Made by a program: the position numbers and the translations under genes
The notes under the pieces: generated by a model
The model's database searches: none
What the model saw: only the letters and a program-made list of their open reading frames with translations
What the model was told of the DNA's origin: nothing
Assembly (NCBI GenBank): GCA_948474755.1
Contig: CAOLHI010002509.1
Span: forward strand, 1-64,000
Direction of reading: 5' to 3'
DNA: 64,000 bases
Origin: Ctenosaura bakeri
Taxonomy: Eukaryota; Chordata; Lepidosauria; Squamata; Iguanidae
Part shown: piece after piece, positions 9,301-18,970 of the stretch
Layout: the number at the start of each line of letters is the position of its first letter
How positions within the stretch are numbered: the stretch's first letter is position 1

Positions 9301-10786
9301 GAATTTGCAAGCCTTACAGTCTGCTAAGAAACTCTCCCCTAAGCAGGCGAGATGGGCTGAATTTTTCCAGAGATTCCGATTTAAAATTGTTTTCAAACCT
9401 GGCCGAACTAACCAACTGGCGGACCCTCTCTCTCGACTTCCCTGTTTTGCGGAATCCCCTGCTACGTCCTCCCACTCCAATACCTTGTTTCCTGCCTCCT
9501 CTCTGGCTTCTCAAGTGACTACTCGTGCATTAGCAAAGACAAGGCTTTCTGCCTCCTCTCTTTGTGACTCCGCTCTCCGCGATGCTATCATTCATGCAGC
9601 GCATGCAGACTCCTGGCTACCAGCAAACAAGGATAAAATAGAATGGGTTGACAATCTCCCCTTTTATGGCACCAAGGTCTACGTTCCCCCTGCTGCCCGC
9701 GAGCAGGTACTTCATCGTTATCATGATTCCAAACCCGCTGGACATTTTGGGTTTTTGAAGACATTGCATGCGATTCGCCGCCTTTTTTGGTGGCCTGGAT
9801 TAAACCCCTCCGTGCAAACTTACATTAAGCAGTGTGCCACTTGCAACGTTTCTAAGTCGCCCACATCTAAACCTCAAGGGCTCCTGCAACCTCTGCCTGC
9901 GCCTGCTAGCCCCTGGTCGGTCATCGCATGGGATTTTATCGTGTCTCTTCCCTCTTCACACGGCTTTCATGTTATTTGGGTTGTTACTGATCACTTTTCC
10001 AAGCAATGTCATTTTGTGCCTCTAAAGAAACTACCCCGTGCTGACCAGCTGGCTGACCTGTTCGTTAATCATGTATGGAAACTTCACGGACTACCTTCGG
10101 TGATCATTTCAGACAGGGATCCAATTTTCACTTCCAAGTTTTGGACTTGTCTACTGAAAACCCTGGGAGTCACTCAGAAACTCAGCAGTGCTTATCACCC
10201 TCAAACAGATGGCCAATCTGAGCGTGTTAACAAATCTCTTGAACAATTTCTTAGGTGTTTTGTTTCTGAGAACCAGAATGATTGGGCTCCGCTCCTTCCG
10301 TTCGCTGAGTTTGCCATCAATTCTGCGGTTCATACCTCTACTGGGAAACCCCCCTTTGAAATAGTTTACGGCTTCCTTCCTTCTCCTTTCCCCCCCCTCT
10401 CCCTCTCTTCCTCCGCTCCTCCTTCTGTTTCTGCTTGGGTCTCTAAATTTTCTGGCATTTGGCAATCCGTCTCAGATGCTATAGCATCCGCTAAAGCTTC
10501 CCACAAACGTTTCGCTGACCGTAAACGGCAGCCTAATCCCCTTTACCAGCCCGGGGATTTGGTTTTCCTTTCTTCTAAGAACATTTCCTCTCCTTCTCCG
10601 TCTAAAAAACTTTCCCCTCGTTTTCTCGGACCTTTTCCTGTGAAAAGGGCTATTAATGATGTCTCTTTTGAACTAGATCTCCCTTCTTCCCTCAAGGCTA
10701 TTCATCCTGTTTTTCATTCCAGTTTGCTGAAGAGGGCACCTTCGCTGACTTCTTCGCCGGCTGATGTTCCTCAACGCCCCGACTGA
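6308..10786 (+). CDS. gag-pol: Gag-Pol polyprotein of the Ty3/gypsy element
   Basis: This single 1492-residue frame makes the particle and all replication enzymes. Residues 76-106 look like a coiled coil and ~150-320 are a Sushi/PEG10-type capsid. The zinc knuckle is C349-C352-H357-C362, followed by an acidic Ser-rich linker at ~403-431. The protease motif D469-S470-G471 is present. Reverse transcriptase spans ~620-800 with D708 and YLDD (D772, D773). RNase H spans ~920-1040 with D927, E969, D996 and D1039. Integrase has H1139/H1146 with C1176/C1179, then D1209, D1269 and E1305 (exactly 35 residues between the last two), and the GPF motif at 1441-1443. No frameshift separates gag from pol, unlike the Sushi-ichi layout. 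The protein ends ~50 residues after GPF with no chromodomain. The ATG at 6308 is the first after the primer site and has A at -3. Confidence 0.96.
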   Translation: MHQLMDQSITEEEQGSAESDGATETEVPLDTKTKLRLTEAMETPTSGQTWVWGEKPHTSLRQRRRAARWDTSAKDLSLLEEIKQMETELERKDEEILELKTMLREMRIRPSQTGRSPGGEPRAAVSAAGTPGPPQQPTGHTPAPLLLRNVGDLKATFNGKGEKLSFFLTMANNFMIDHGHLFRDDAARIRYLSQRMKGLAADWVANLYDSRAPETENLQLFMNHLRERFEDPHLLENTKYQLKRMKQGRNDVGTYSREFRNLATKVPWSDEILIELYKDGLNPDILHGCLMQANPQTLLGWVRLATEMEGITQTVQLNRQRQDVPKRQPRGPTVLNAEERNKRLRLGMCFNCGKPGHLANTCRGNQAPTGTKGARADPKNIEFTHQTAAVKQPLRRTSKDPAEATGDSDPDDETTSSSSSDIDGDSKPDCDDWQAAGTSVSTPKIPHFYTTVAISGSDGTLHVHRALIDSGCSRSLLHPKLAKQLKTLYEPLECPIKLTQMDGTSMTGGVISKITKPISFQMDKNNYSMRFLVPKAMQFKLVLGIDWLREYNPQINWTAGTMSSSDENFSIPHEELQQIPSHYRDFQKAFHEREADKLPPHTDFDCKLELVDGATLPKPKIYPMSQKELLALKKFLNKNLARGFIKPSTAPTASPVFFRKRKDPSADPRLIVNYSAINQVISSNCYPIPLIRTVLDHLVQGKYFTKLDLKEVFHRIRMDPDSEWLTTFATPLGNFKWTVLPFGLQSGPSVFQMFLNTIFHDLLYQGVLIYLDDILIYADSMESHVSLVREVLRRLIDNNLVVNLSKCQFDTQTFDYLGYRIQDCSLKMDPSKINSILQWPVPKTVKQLQQFLGFANFYRNFIEDFAAITLPLTNLLRKPKGSTAGKAHRLCWSPECQSAFDHLKSKFTSEPLLLFPDSTKQFIVQTDASDFAMAAVLLQHDTTGALRPCAFISKKFSPQQANWPIWEKEAKAIHFALSSWRHLLEGARLPFEVWTDHRNLQALQSAKKLSPKQARWAEFFQRFRFKIVFKPGRTNQLADPLSRLPCFAESPATSSHSNTLFPASSLASQVTTRALAKTRLSASSLCDSALRDAIIHAAHADSWLPANKDKIEWVDNLPFYGTKVYVPPAAREQVLHRYHDSKPAGHFGFLKTLHAIRRLFWWPGLNPSVQTYIKQCATCNVSKSPTSKPQGLLQPLPAPASPWSVIAWDFIVSLPSSHGFHVIWVVTDHFSKQCHFVPLKKLPRADQLADLFVNHVWKLHGLPSVIISDRDPIFTSKFWTCLLKTLGVTQKLSSAYHPQTDGQSERVNKSLEQFLRCFVSENQNDWAPLLPFAEFAINSAVHTSTGKPPFEIVYGFLPSPFPPLSLSSSAPPSVSAWVSKFSGIWQSVSDAIASAKASHKRFADRKRQPNPLYQPGDLVFLSSKNISSPSPSKKLSPRFLGPFPVKRAINDVSFELDLPSSLKAIHPVFHSSLLKRAPSLTSSPADVPQRPD

Positions 10787-10900
10787 CTTGCTACTGCATT
10801 CATATTACTATTTAGTTTTCTTGTCTTTCTACTGTTCCGTGATATTTTCTATATTTTGTGTATCTTTATGTATATATTTTTTTAAAAAAGTGGGGCAGGA
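10787..10900 (+). other. 3' untranslated segment with polypurine tract
   Basis: A T-rich spacer of 114 bp separates the stop codon from the 3' LTR. The last 17 bases (10884-10900, AAAAAAGTGGGGCAGGA) are purines except for one T and one C, and are the likely plus-strand primer. No env-like ORF and no chromodomain-like codons occur here. Confidence 0.85.
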
Positions 10901-11205
10901 TGTCGGGAGTCCTCCATGTTTTATTGTTTTAGGATAGCAGTAGACTGAGGAAATAGTGATAGTAGGCTGTTAGCTATTCCCAGGCGCCAACCATTCCTTC
11001 TGGCTGGAATTTCAAAGGAACCGTTTGGCATGATGACGTTCGTTCTTTTACAACTATCTTAGGAGAAACTGTCTGTTAAAGTGTAAGGTGGGGGAAAACG
11101 TTCCATTCTCGAGCTTTAACGTCTGAAGACAGCATCCCTTACTATGTTACAATAAATCTTCTATTAAGTTTGTTGATCCGTGTAAGAGTGAATCTGTTCC
11201 TGACA
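10901..11205 (+). repeat. 3' LTR
   Basis: It has the same 305-bp length and TG...CA ends as the 5' LTR. The differences lie only at 11091-11104 (five Gs and TTCC before ATTCTCGAG). CATAC follows directly, completing the target duplication. Confidence 0.97.
11151..11156 (+). terminator. AATAAA polyadenylation signal of the retrotransposon
   Basis: AATAAA lies 50 bp before the LTR end, downstream of the inferred R start at 11105. R would therefore be about 65-70 bp long. Confidence 0.7.
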
Positions 11206-11479
11206 CATACGGCTGCAGTTGTTAGTACTGGTCCTGAAACTATCTGAACTGAGTAATTCAATGAATGTCCTTCATGCCATCATATCCTTTTCCACTTTAA
11301 TGAACTAAATTTCCACAAGCATTAATATCCACAACCTATTTGCGGTTTGATTTGATCCTGTTGTTGTGGTTGTGTACTGTACATATGTCAAAAATCATAT
11401 GAGAGGCAATTTGGCAAAACTAGTCTCTTGCAGAGATGATGCCTATAGTAATCATTTTTGATCCTGCCACTTTTCTCTA

Positions 11480-12011
11480 GACAATTGGCCAACTGTATGG
11501 AGCCCATGTTTGCAGATAATAAAACAATTTGTTAACCAGGGCTGCCTGTAGGGTGCACACAATTCCCTTGTTGTACCAGCTCCATCTACCTGTCTGTTTC
11601 TGGGCACAATTCAAAGTGCTGGTTATGACCTGCGAAGCCCATATGAGGCTGACTGTGTTTTGAAATCTTCCAGAGGGGATTTTTATTTTTTCTACCACCT
11701 TCACAAGTACATCTGGTGGGAACATAAGAGAGAGCCTTCTTGGTGGCCGCTCCTAATCTCCTGCTTGCTATCCTTCCATAGTTGAACAAAGATCTTTTTG
11801 TTTCAGAAGGCCTTTGAGAGTTTACGCAAGGAGAAGAGCCCTTTTGAAATGTGCTTCATTGTTGGTATTTGTTGTTTTTATTTTTAATGGCCATGCTTTT
11901 AACTGCTTTTACTTCTACTGATAGTTTAATTATATTTTTAACTTTTGTATGAGGTGAATTGCTTTTGACTGTATTTCCTCTTCCTGACAGGGATAAAGGT
12001 GTGATATAAAT
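11480..12011 (+). mobile_element. L2-like LINE 3' end, diverged
   Basis: Plus-strand sequence preserves the late-ORF2 landmarks 'ctgtttctgggcacaattca', 'aagtgctggttatgacctg' and a GAGAGAGCCTTCTTGGTGGC block. A T-rich 3' UTR follows and then a CAA tail at 12012. No frame is open across it. The same landmarks recur at 29150-30180. Confidence 0.6.
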
Positions 12012-12042
12012 ACAACAACAACAACAACAACAACAACAACAG
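12012..12042 (+). repeat. (CAA)n microsatellite
   Basis: About ten CAA units at the end of the LINE-like 3' UTR, probably its tail. Confidence 0.9.
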
Positions 12043-12356
12043 AGCAAAGTATAACATAACAGAATTTGCTCAAGCACCTTGGAGAAACACATTCATGCAA
12101 GGTTGTATAAAACTAGCATATATATCCAGCATTGCCCAGGATTTTATTTTCTCATAGGTAATACTTGTTAGAAAGATTTGAGACCCTGTGTCTCTTATTC
12201 CCCAAACTGTCTTGTCCAGTACCTGTAATTTTTCTCCGTATGACCCAATCCAATCTGTATTCAGAGTTATTAACATACAGAAGTTGGGTTCCTGAGGGAA
12301 TACACTGCCCTCCTCTTTGCTGCTAAGCCTCATCTGCATAGCAACCGACCAGGCCC

Positions 12357-12425
12357 AAGAGCTCTCTGGCTGAGAATTCTAAAGGCCTCTCCTTGAACTG
12401 CAAACCCCAGGATTCCATAGAGTCA
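12357..12425. mobile_element. fragment of the palindromic GGCC-terminus MITE
   Basis: AAGAGCTCTCTGGCTGAGAA and 'ctgcaaaccccaggattcc' match the interior of the copy at 39721-39919. Both termini are missing. Confidence 0.65.
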
Positions 12426-12896
12426 TATGAGGTCTTTGCCTCACACAAACAATCATATGAAATCTTTGTCTGCATGACACAGACAAATAAACAAACAAAC
12501 ACAATTTGACTTTTATATACTAGTAGATTATGTCATACAGCATCCAAGTAAAGGGCAAAGTCATCACCTTCTGGCCATGACAGCTCTCACACTTTTATTG
12601 CTCTGAATATAACCTCTCTGTTTTCCATGTATTTCACAACAAAGTTCTTGGAGTCATGTTAATGCATTTGAACTTAGCACCTCTTTGCAATAACAAACAA
12701 CTCCCTTCTAATAAGACTCTGAAAGAAGGAGAGTTTAACTTTGAACTTCAGAAAGGAACCAGTACATCTGGTTAATTCTAGTTAATAAATATCCACTCAC
12801 TGACGCCGAGTAAGAATGAGTTCTTCTATCGGTGGTGTGTGTGTATGTGTGTCACAGATGACAGTTTATCCATTTTTAAAGTATCTTTAGTACAAA
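12426..12896. other. no recognised feature
   Basis: Short A-rich run (AAATAAACAAACAAACACAA) and a GTGTGTGTATGTGTGTC stretch only. Confidence 0.5.
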
Positions 12897-13128
12897 AGAC
12901 AGCCATTATGGCGTAGTGATTTGGGTATTAGACTGGAACTCTGGAGACCAGGATTCAAACTTTAATTCATCCGTGGAAACCCCTGGGTGACCTTGGAGAA
13001 ATCACCCTCTCTCAGGCTCAGAGGAAGGCAAAGATAAACCCACTCTGAACAAATCTTGTCAAGAAAACCCTGTGACAGTTTTGCCTTAGGATCACAAGAA
13101 GTCAAAAACAACCTGAAGGCACACAACA
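12897..13128 (+). mobile_element. tRNA-derived SINE, plus strand, near full length
   Basis: Head CAGCCATTATGGCGTAGTGA and the body 'ctctctcaggctcagaggaa' are present, with 'ttgccttaggatcacaagaa' and the tail 'cctgaaggcacacaacagaa'. It is an older copy with scattered substitutions. Confidence 0.88.
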
Positions 13129-14417
13129 GAAACAAAGTACAAAAGCAAAATCAGCTCACATATTGAAACCCCATACCATCATAAACCAGAAAAAAATAAT
13201 AATAACTAACACTGGCAATGATAACCAACATCCAACCCAGACACTACTAAAATCTACCTAAATACCAGATCATTTCCCAACTCAACTAGATCATGCTTAA
13301 TTCAGTGCAGAAGCTTCCACAGCAATTTAACAAATTGATGATGCATTAGAAATTGCTTTGCTCTGCAGTTTAATGTGCGTATTTGCCTTTCACCTCTTTT
13401 AAAATTTTATAGGGAGATTTTGTGCTGACAATAGTATATAGTATTTGAAGACGAATTCAGATTAATTAAGAAATAAAAGGAACAACGGCTTGTAGTGTTT
13501 CAAAGTATTATCTGGCACGTTCAAGAAAAGTTTGTCACCTTTATTGTAGCTTTACAGAGAGTGAACAATATACCTGCTGACTAAAATACAATTAGGGTAT
13601 GTAATATTTATCAAATTCTTTTCTGCTGACTTCCTGCTTTCTTCAACTCTAAGTAGCTTACATGCTGGTACTGTATAGATTTTCTTTTGTAAAAAAAGTG
13701 TCAGTATTTTTTACATATTTTTTTAAATAGACATATCAGTGGACACATGTCTCTACTACACATTTTAGAAAAGTAAGCAGTAGGAGGTTTGCCTGTGTTT
13801 CAAATGTATGGATGGTATCATATTGCATCAGAAGCCCACAAATATATGGATTTCCAATGGCAAATTGAATGTGTTTCCACATTTGGTCTGGGATATGCAG
13901 GCTATCTTGTCTCTCTGTCTCTCTGTCTATCATTAAAAAAAAAATCTACATAACACATATGGCTAAAAACAGCAGACAACCCTTAAAACACAATTGAGGA
14001 AAAGAAAAAGAGGGATAGCTCCTAAAGGTCTGTAATACATCAGCAGGAAGAGCCAGGGCAACTTCCTTGGGAGGATGAGGGGGAAGATCACCTTCTCAGG
14101 GAATGTCAAGGAAGTGGGATCCAACCACCCACTCACTTACCTGTCTGGGGCTCTTTCTTTCCAGATATAGCGCAGTCCAGGAAATGGATGCTTCTTAGAG
14201 AGGACCAGGGACAGTGACTCAGCATTTTTAAAAATATTTTTATTGACAATAAAAAACAGACAAAAAAAAAAAAGGAGATAAACCATAACCATATAAACAT
14301 ACTCCTAATGCAACTAAACAATAAAAAAAAACGACAAAGGAAAAAAACATATAAAAGATAACAGAACACTTGCTTTGATGCTGATACATATACTAATACA
14401 AATAATTATGATACAAA
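13129..14417. other. no recognised feature
   Basis: AT-rich. It contains short CT and A runs (13911-13950, 14262-14275). No gene or clear element boundary was seen. Confidence 0.45.
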
Positions 14418-15430
14418 TCATAGAATCATAGAGTTGGAAGAGACCCCAGGGACCATCCAGTCCAACCCCCTGCCATGCAGGAACATACATCAGAGCACTC
14501 CTAACAGCTGGCCATCCAGCCTCTGCTTAAAAACCTCCAAAGAAGGAGACTCCATCACACTCCAAGGCAGCATATTCCACTGCCAGACAGCTCTGACCAT
14601 CAGGAAGTTCTTCCTGAGGTTCAGGTGGAATCTCCTTTCCTGCAGCTTGAATCCATTGCTCCTTGTCCTGGTCTCTGGAGCAGTGGAAAACAAGCCCGCT
14701 CCCTCCTCAACATGACATCTCTTCAAATATTTAAACATGGCTATCATGTTCCCTCTTAGCCTTCTCTTTTGCAGCCTAAACATCCCCAGCTGCCTAAGCT
14801 GCTCCTCTTAGGGTGTGGCTTCCAGATCCTTCACCATTTCAGTCACCCTCTTTCAGACACGCTCCAGCTTGTCAATATCCTTCTTGAAATGAGGTGCCAA
14901 GAACTGGACACAATATTCCACACAAGGTCTAATCAAAGCAGAATAGAGTGGTACTATTACCTTCCCTGATCTAGACACTATACTCTTATTGATTCAACTA
15001 AGAATTGTATTGGCTTTCTTGGATGCTGCATCACACTGCTGACTCATGTTCAGCTAGTGGTCCACCAAGACTCCCAGATCCCTTTCACATGTACTGTTAT
15101 CGAACCACATGTCCCCTATCCTATATTTGTTCATTCCATTTTTTTCTGCCTAAGTGTAGGACCTTACACTTCTCTCTGTTGAAGTTCATTTTGTCAGCTT
15201 TTGCCCAGTTCTCTGATCTGTTAAGGTCATTTTGAATGTTGATCCTGTCCTCTGGTGTATTAGCAGCCCGTCCCAATTCGGTATCATCTGCAAATTTGAT
15301 CAGCATGCCCTCTATTCCTTCATCTAAGTCACTGATGAAGATGTTGAATAGCACTGGGCCCAGGACAGAACTCTGTGGCACCCCACTTGTCACTTCTCTC
15401 CAGAATGAAGCCACTGGGGAGTACTCTTTA
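14418..15430 (-). pseudogene. CR1 LINE, 5'-truncated, with readable reverse transcriptase end
   Basis: On the plus strand it starts with the CR1 3' terminus TCATAGAATCATAGAGTTGG and 'ccatccagtccaaccccctg'. Read on the minus strand, 15453-15121 is an open 110-codon stretch with the RT motifs SGVPQSSVLGPVLFN and FADD (15283-15294), then KCKVLHLG. Minus-strand 14783-14490 holds the C-terminal end (FRLQKRR... VWQWNMLP). CR1 copies normally lose their 5' end on insertion, as here. Frames are broken, so no protein is made. Confidence 0.92.
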
Positions 15431-16799
15431 AATAAAAAATAAAATAAATGCACATAAAACTAAAAGAAAAAAGAACTTCCACCTGGAATGAGGTAACAAC
15501 CTTAATACATACAATCTCAAAAAGATATAACCAAAGGAACTAACCTACCAACAGCTCTGGTTTGATTGCCCCTGCCTATCTTGGAGGCCATAGGAGAAGC
15601 AGTTTGGGCAGGAGGCTCACCATTCTGGAAACATTCAACATCTGTAGGCAGATTATTAGTAAAGTTTGCCTATTTGTAGACAACTTGCAGGAGGAGGGCA
15701 AATTACAAATACAGTGTGTATGTAGAAGTCCACTCCATGTGTTCAGTAGAGCTTATTTCCCATGAGTGTGCATTGGTCAGAGTGCAGGTTGCCTTTATTA
15801 TTCCTGAGAAGGCTCAATGGCAATTGTTGTCTTAATATTTCTTAGTGTTTGTTCATTCAGTACACTTCTGACTAAAGATTCCAAAGGAGGTTCAAATATG
15901 TAGGAGGGTGGTGGGGCTCAGTTCTCTCAACCCAATCTGAGGGAGGTTCAGCCCCTCTTCCTTCCCCATTCCATGGTCCATAACATTGTTTAAGCCCAGA
16001 AGACTTTTTGAACATCAGTTCACAGAATCCACAGGACTACTAAGCACTGTAGTGAATTAAAGGCCCATGGCTCAGACTTCATGAACCCCATACTTAGGGG
16101 CATCCGCAGCTTGTCTGCCCTAACTGCAGCATGTGGCGATTTGTAGTGCAATCACAACTTCCATTCCTCGCACACTGCAACCTCCCCACCCTTCATCAGC
16201 TTCCCAGTAGTGTGACAATGAAGCTTGCCTAGGCCAATGAGAGGCATTTGCATGTTGTACCAGGGAAGCATGCCTGTTTGTATGATTATGTATGTACGTG
16301 TGGTGGGGGAATGAAAGTACATGTCTTTCTCCTGTTGACTTATGGCCTGCTTCTTATCCAGTTCTGGTATGCTAACCTTGAGGATTACCCATGAGGATAT
16401 GTGCTCTTCAAATGAAGAAGAAAAATATCCCCATGACATATAGAATGGCTACTGCATGTAATACTTGTATGAAAGGCAGCATGACAATACAAGCCAACAC
16501 CCTTTTGGGACGATGGGATGATCCTGTAGAGAGGATGCATGGTATGCTGAGACAATCTGTAGGTGGAGGAAGCTGGCTCACACAGTAATTTTTTTTTTCC
16601 TCCACTACAAGATAATTCATTGTGGTGCCAACCACAGGCATAGCAATTGTTACATTTGACCGCAGAAAGGGTTAGATGAAGAACCTGGTCAGGGACCATT
16701 CTCTGTTGATCTACATGATCTACATGAGTTCTCAGTGTGCACGTCTGGTGCATCCTTTCCTTGCCCTTGTTGCCTAGAAATTCTGTTCCAGAACTTAGA
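15431..16799. other. no recognised gene; one short dispersed amniote-type motif
   Basis: At 15741-15790 GCTTATTTCCCATGAGTGTG resembles the recurring 'ggacttactccyaagtaagtgtgcat' fragment also seen at 17830 and 31580. Otherwise nothing was identified. Overlapping ORFs of 77-122 codons on the minus strand at 16385-16753 show no family features. Confidence 0.4.
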
Positions 16800-16841
16800 A
16801 AAGTTACTTTTCTAGACTTTTAACTTCCCAAATCTTGTGGC

Positions 16842-17025
16842 CCAGATAGCCACTGAAGAAAAGAAGGAGACTCGGCTCCGCATGCTTATAGATAGACCAA
16901 ACTGGGCTTTTTTTAAAAGAATAAAATTTGGTCCATCTATAAGCACATGGAGCCTAGTCACCTTCTTTTCTGCTGATTCATTATATGTGCTTTCCAGTAT
17001 TTATTCCTGCTCCAGATAGCCACTG
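16842..17025. mobile_element. hairpin insertion flanked by 14-bp direct repeats
   Basis: CCAGATAGCCACTG occurs at 16842-16855 and 17012-17025. Between them is an imperfect hairpin. The 47-nt arms 16855-16901 and 16927-16973 are complementary at 40 of 47 positions, with a 25-nt T/A-rich loop. The flanks (GTGGCCCAGATAGCCACTGG then 'gattatgggaactgtagtcc' at ~17042-17061) are one older hAT-type repeat that it interrupts. I do not recognise the inserted family. Confidence 0.6.
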
Positions 17026-17095
17026 GCCATTGTGGCTGGGTGATTATGGGAACTGTAGTCCAAATATCATAATGTCCAAGCTCTTCTGTCTCCTG

Positions 17096-17949
17096 CCCAC
17101 CAACCAATAGAGAGAACATGCATTTTCACTGAATGGGAGCACTACAGCATTCCAAAGCTTGAGCATGTCACCTGTGTTGGTGGAGCATTTGGTGTCTCAG
17201 GAAATGTTCCACTTGGGTCAGAAACAATACCATCTTCACTGTAAGTTTTACATAGCTGTCCTGTAAAGCACAACTGAAATGCCCACCATAGCTTCTGAAG
17301 CTTGCACAATCCCCAGGTTCTCTGAAAGAGGGAATGAGAATTGCCAGAAATGACAACTGTAATCCTACCCAGTCTTCTTTTCTTTACTCTGTCTTCCTAG
17401 TTCTGTCTCCTTCTGTGGATATAGGGTGTTTCTTGTAGTACTTGTATTTCTTTCGTTAGGGTTTGGCAACAAAGGTTACAATCTAATGCAAATCTCTGTT
17501 AGCATGTCTGCTTCTCTTTACCTGTACTTTTGCTACAGGGCAAATAGTCATGCTTACACGTTTACCCACTCTTAACCACCCACTGTTGCCTCCCTGCTAC
17601 TAGTCTTTTCATGTCAGGATGATTCAGTAGACATGCCAACTATCTGATTTAAAGCCTGGAGGCATCTGGTATAGGTCCTCACTCTGTAAGCTCACTTTGG
17701 TGCTAGTCAAAGATGCTTTGGATTTATTTCTGCTTCTTGTTGGATTGTGCCTAATCATTTCTTGTACAAGATCTTGAAATCCTCACTCAGTGCACTCTGA
17801 TGGCTGTCTTCTTGCAAGTAAATATAACTTGAGTCTTATTCCCAAGTAAATGTGCATAAGATTAGAGCCAGAATTAGACAAATGATGACCAGGTGCACCT
17901 GTGAACATGGTGATACACAGAGAAGGTCCTCCCCTGATTCCCTATTCCT
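17096..17949. other. no recognised feature
   Basis: Contains the short dispersed motif GAGTCTTATTCCCAAGTAAA near 17831-17850 only. Confidence 0.45.
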
Positions 17950-18970
17950 TCATCTGCCTTTTAACTGATCCAGGAGCACTCCCATCTTTTCTGGATTAAG
18001 TTTCAATGTGTTCACCCTCATCCAATCTATTACTGATGACAGGCACTAGTCTGGGACCAAAACAGCTTCCTGGGCTTGTAGTGCAATGGAGTGATAAAGT
18101 TGGGTGTCATCTGCATTACTGATGGCACCGAAACCCAAAACTCTGGACAACCTTCCCCAGCAGTTTCATGTAGAAGACAGAACTGAGCCCTGAGGGACCC
18201 CACAGACCAAAAGACAAGGAGTCAAACAGGAGTCCTGTAGCAGCACCTTCTGGGTTCAGCCCTCCAGGGAGGAAAGAAGCCAATGTAAAACAGTGCCCCC
18301 AGGTTGCAGCCCCCCAAGGTGACCCAGAAGGGTACAGTGGTTTATGATACTAAAAGCTGCCAAAAGGTTCAGCAGAACCAACAGAGACATACTTCCCCCT
18401 GTCTAGTTCTCAGCATAGATCATTTGCCAAGGTGACCAAAGCATTCTCAGTCCCATAGCCAGGCCTGAAACCAGTTTGAAATGAATCTAGATAATCTGTT
18501 TCATCCAGAAACCTCTGGAGCTGGAAGGATACCACATGCTCTAGAACCTTGCCCAGAAATGGAGTATTAGAGACTGGCCAAATTATCTAAAATGATGGGA
18601 TCCAGGGATTGCTCCCCCCTTTTTTTTAAAGTAATGATTTTATAACAGCCTCCTTGAGCTGTAACTCTACTTGATTTAAATAGGCATTAACCACTCCCTC
18701 TACTCACTCAGCCAGTCCCCCTCTAGCTTTTTTAATAAGCCAGGAAGGACAAGGTCTAGCACACATGTGATGGCTCTCATATCTCCAAGAATCCTGCCCA
18801 CATCCCTGGGGTGTACAAATTGAGAAGTATCTATTATCACTGGACAAGCAGAGGCCAGAGTTATATCCACAGGATCCATATCAATCATAGCATCCAAGGC
18901 AGAGAGGATCTGAGAGATTTTATCTGCAAAGTACTGAGCAAATTGTTTACAGTGGGTTGTCAAGTGCTGG
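17950..18970 (-). pseudogene. L2-like LINE reverse transcriptase remnant
   Basis: The minus strand, in shifting frames, gives landmarks of an L2-type polyprotein. These are a 'FADKI..I' segment and a 'DMRAITCVLDLVLPGLLKK' segment (18963-18700), then 'FLGKVLEHVVS' and 'FLDETDYLDSFQTGFRPGYGTENALV' in pieces around 18560-18420. 'GPSGLSSV' (the GVPQGS region) is near 18200, and an ADDTQL-like stretch lies near 18110. Several frameshifts and stops interrupt it. Confidence 0.75.

Larger units (their letters stand above)
5978..11205 (+). mobile_element. complete Ty3/gypsy (Sushi/chromovirus-like) LTR retrotransposon
   Basis: The element spans 5228 bp with two 305-bp LTRs. The perfect 5-bp target duplication CATAC lies at 5973-5977 and 11206-11210. 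Between the LTRs lie a short leader with a self-complementary primer site, one open gag-pol frame, and a purine-rich tract next to the 3' LTR. There is no envelope ORF. All catalytic residues can be seen and no stop or frameshift interrupts the frame. With almost identical LTRs, this indicates a recent insertion that may still be competent. The capsid fold and pol order (protease-RT-RNase H-integrase) match the Sushi group, from which mammalian PEG10/RTL genes descend. That group name is my family-level judgement. Confidence 0.96.

Noticed and set aside
9075..9518. 147-codon plus-strand ORF overlapping the RNase H region in another frame
   Set aside because: The gag-pol frame here carries the catalytic motifs, and the overlapping frame has none.
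10787..11205. Envelope gene or chromodomain after integrase
   Set aside because: Only 114 bp of T-rich sequence precede the 3' LTR; no frame holds either.
12012..12042. CRISPR-like array
   Set aside because: CAA units are a simple microsatellite without spacers, and the window is eukaryotic.
14434..14715. 93-codon plus-strand ORF
   Set aside because: It is antisense to the CR1 coding end, which is clearly read on the minus strand.
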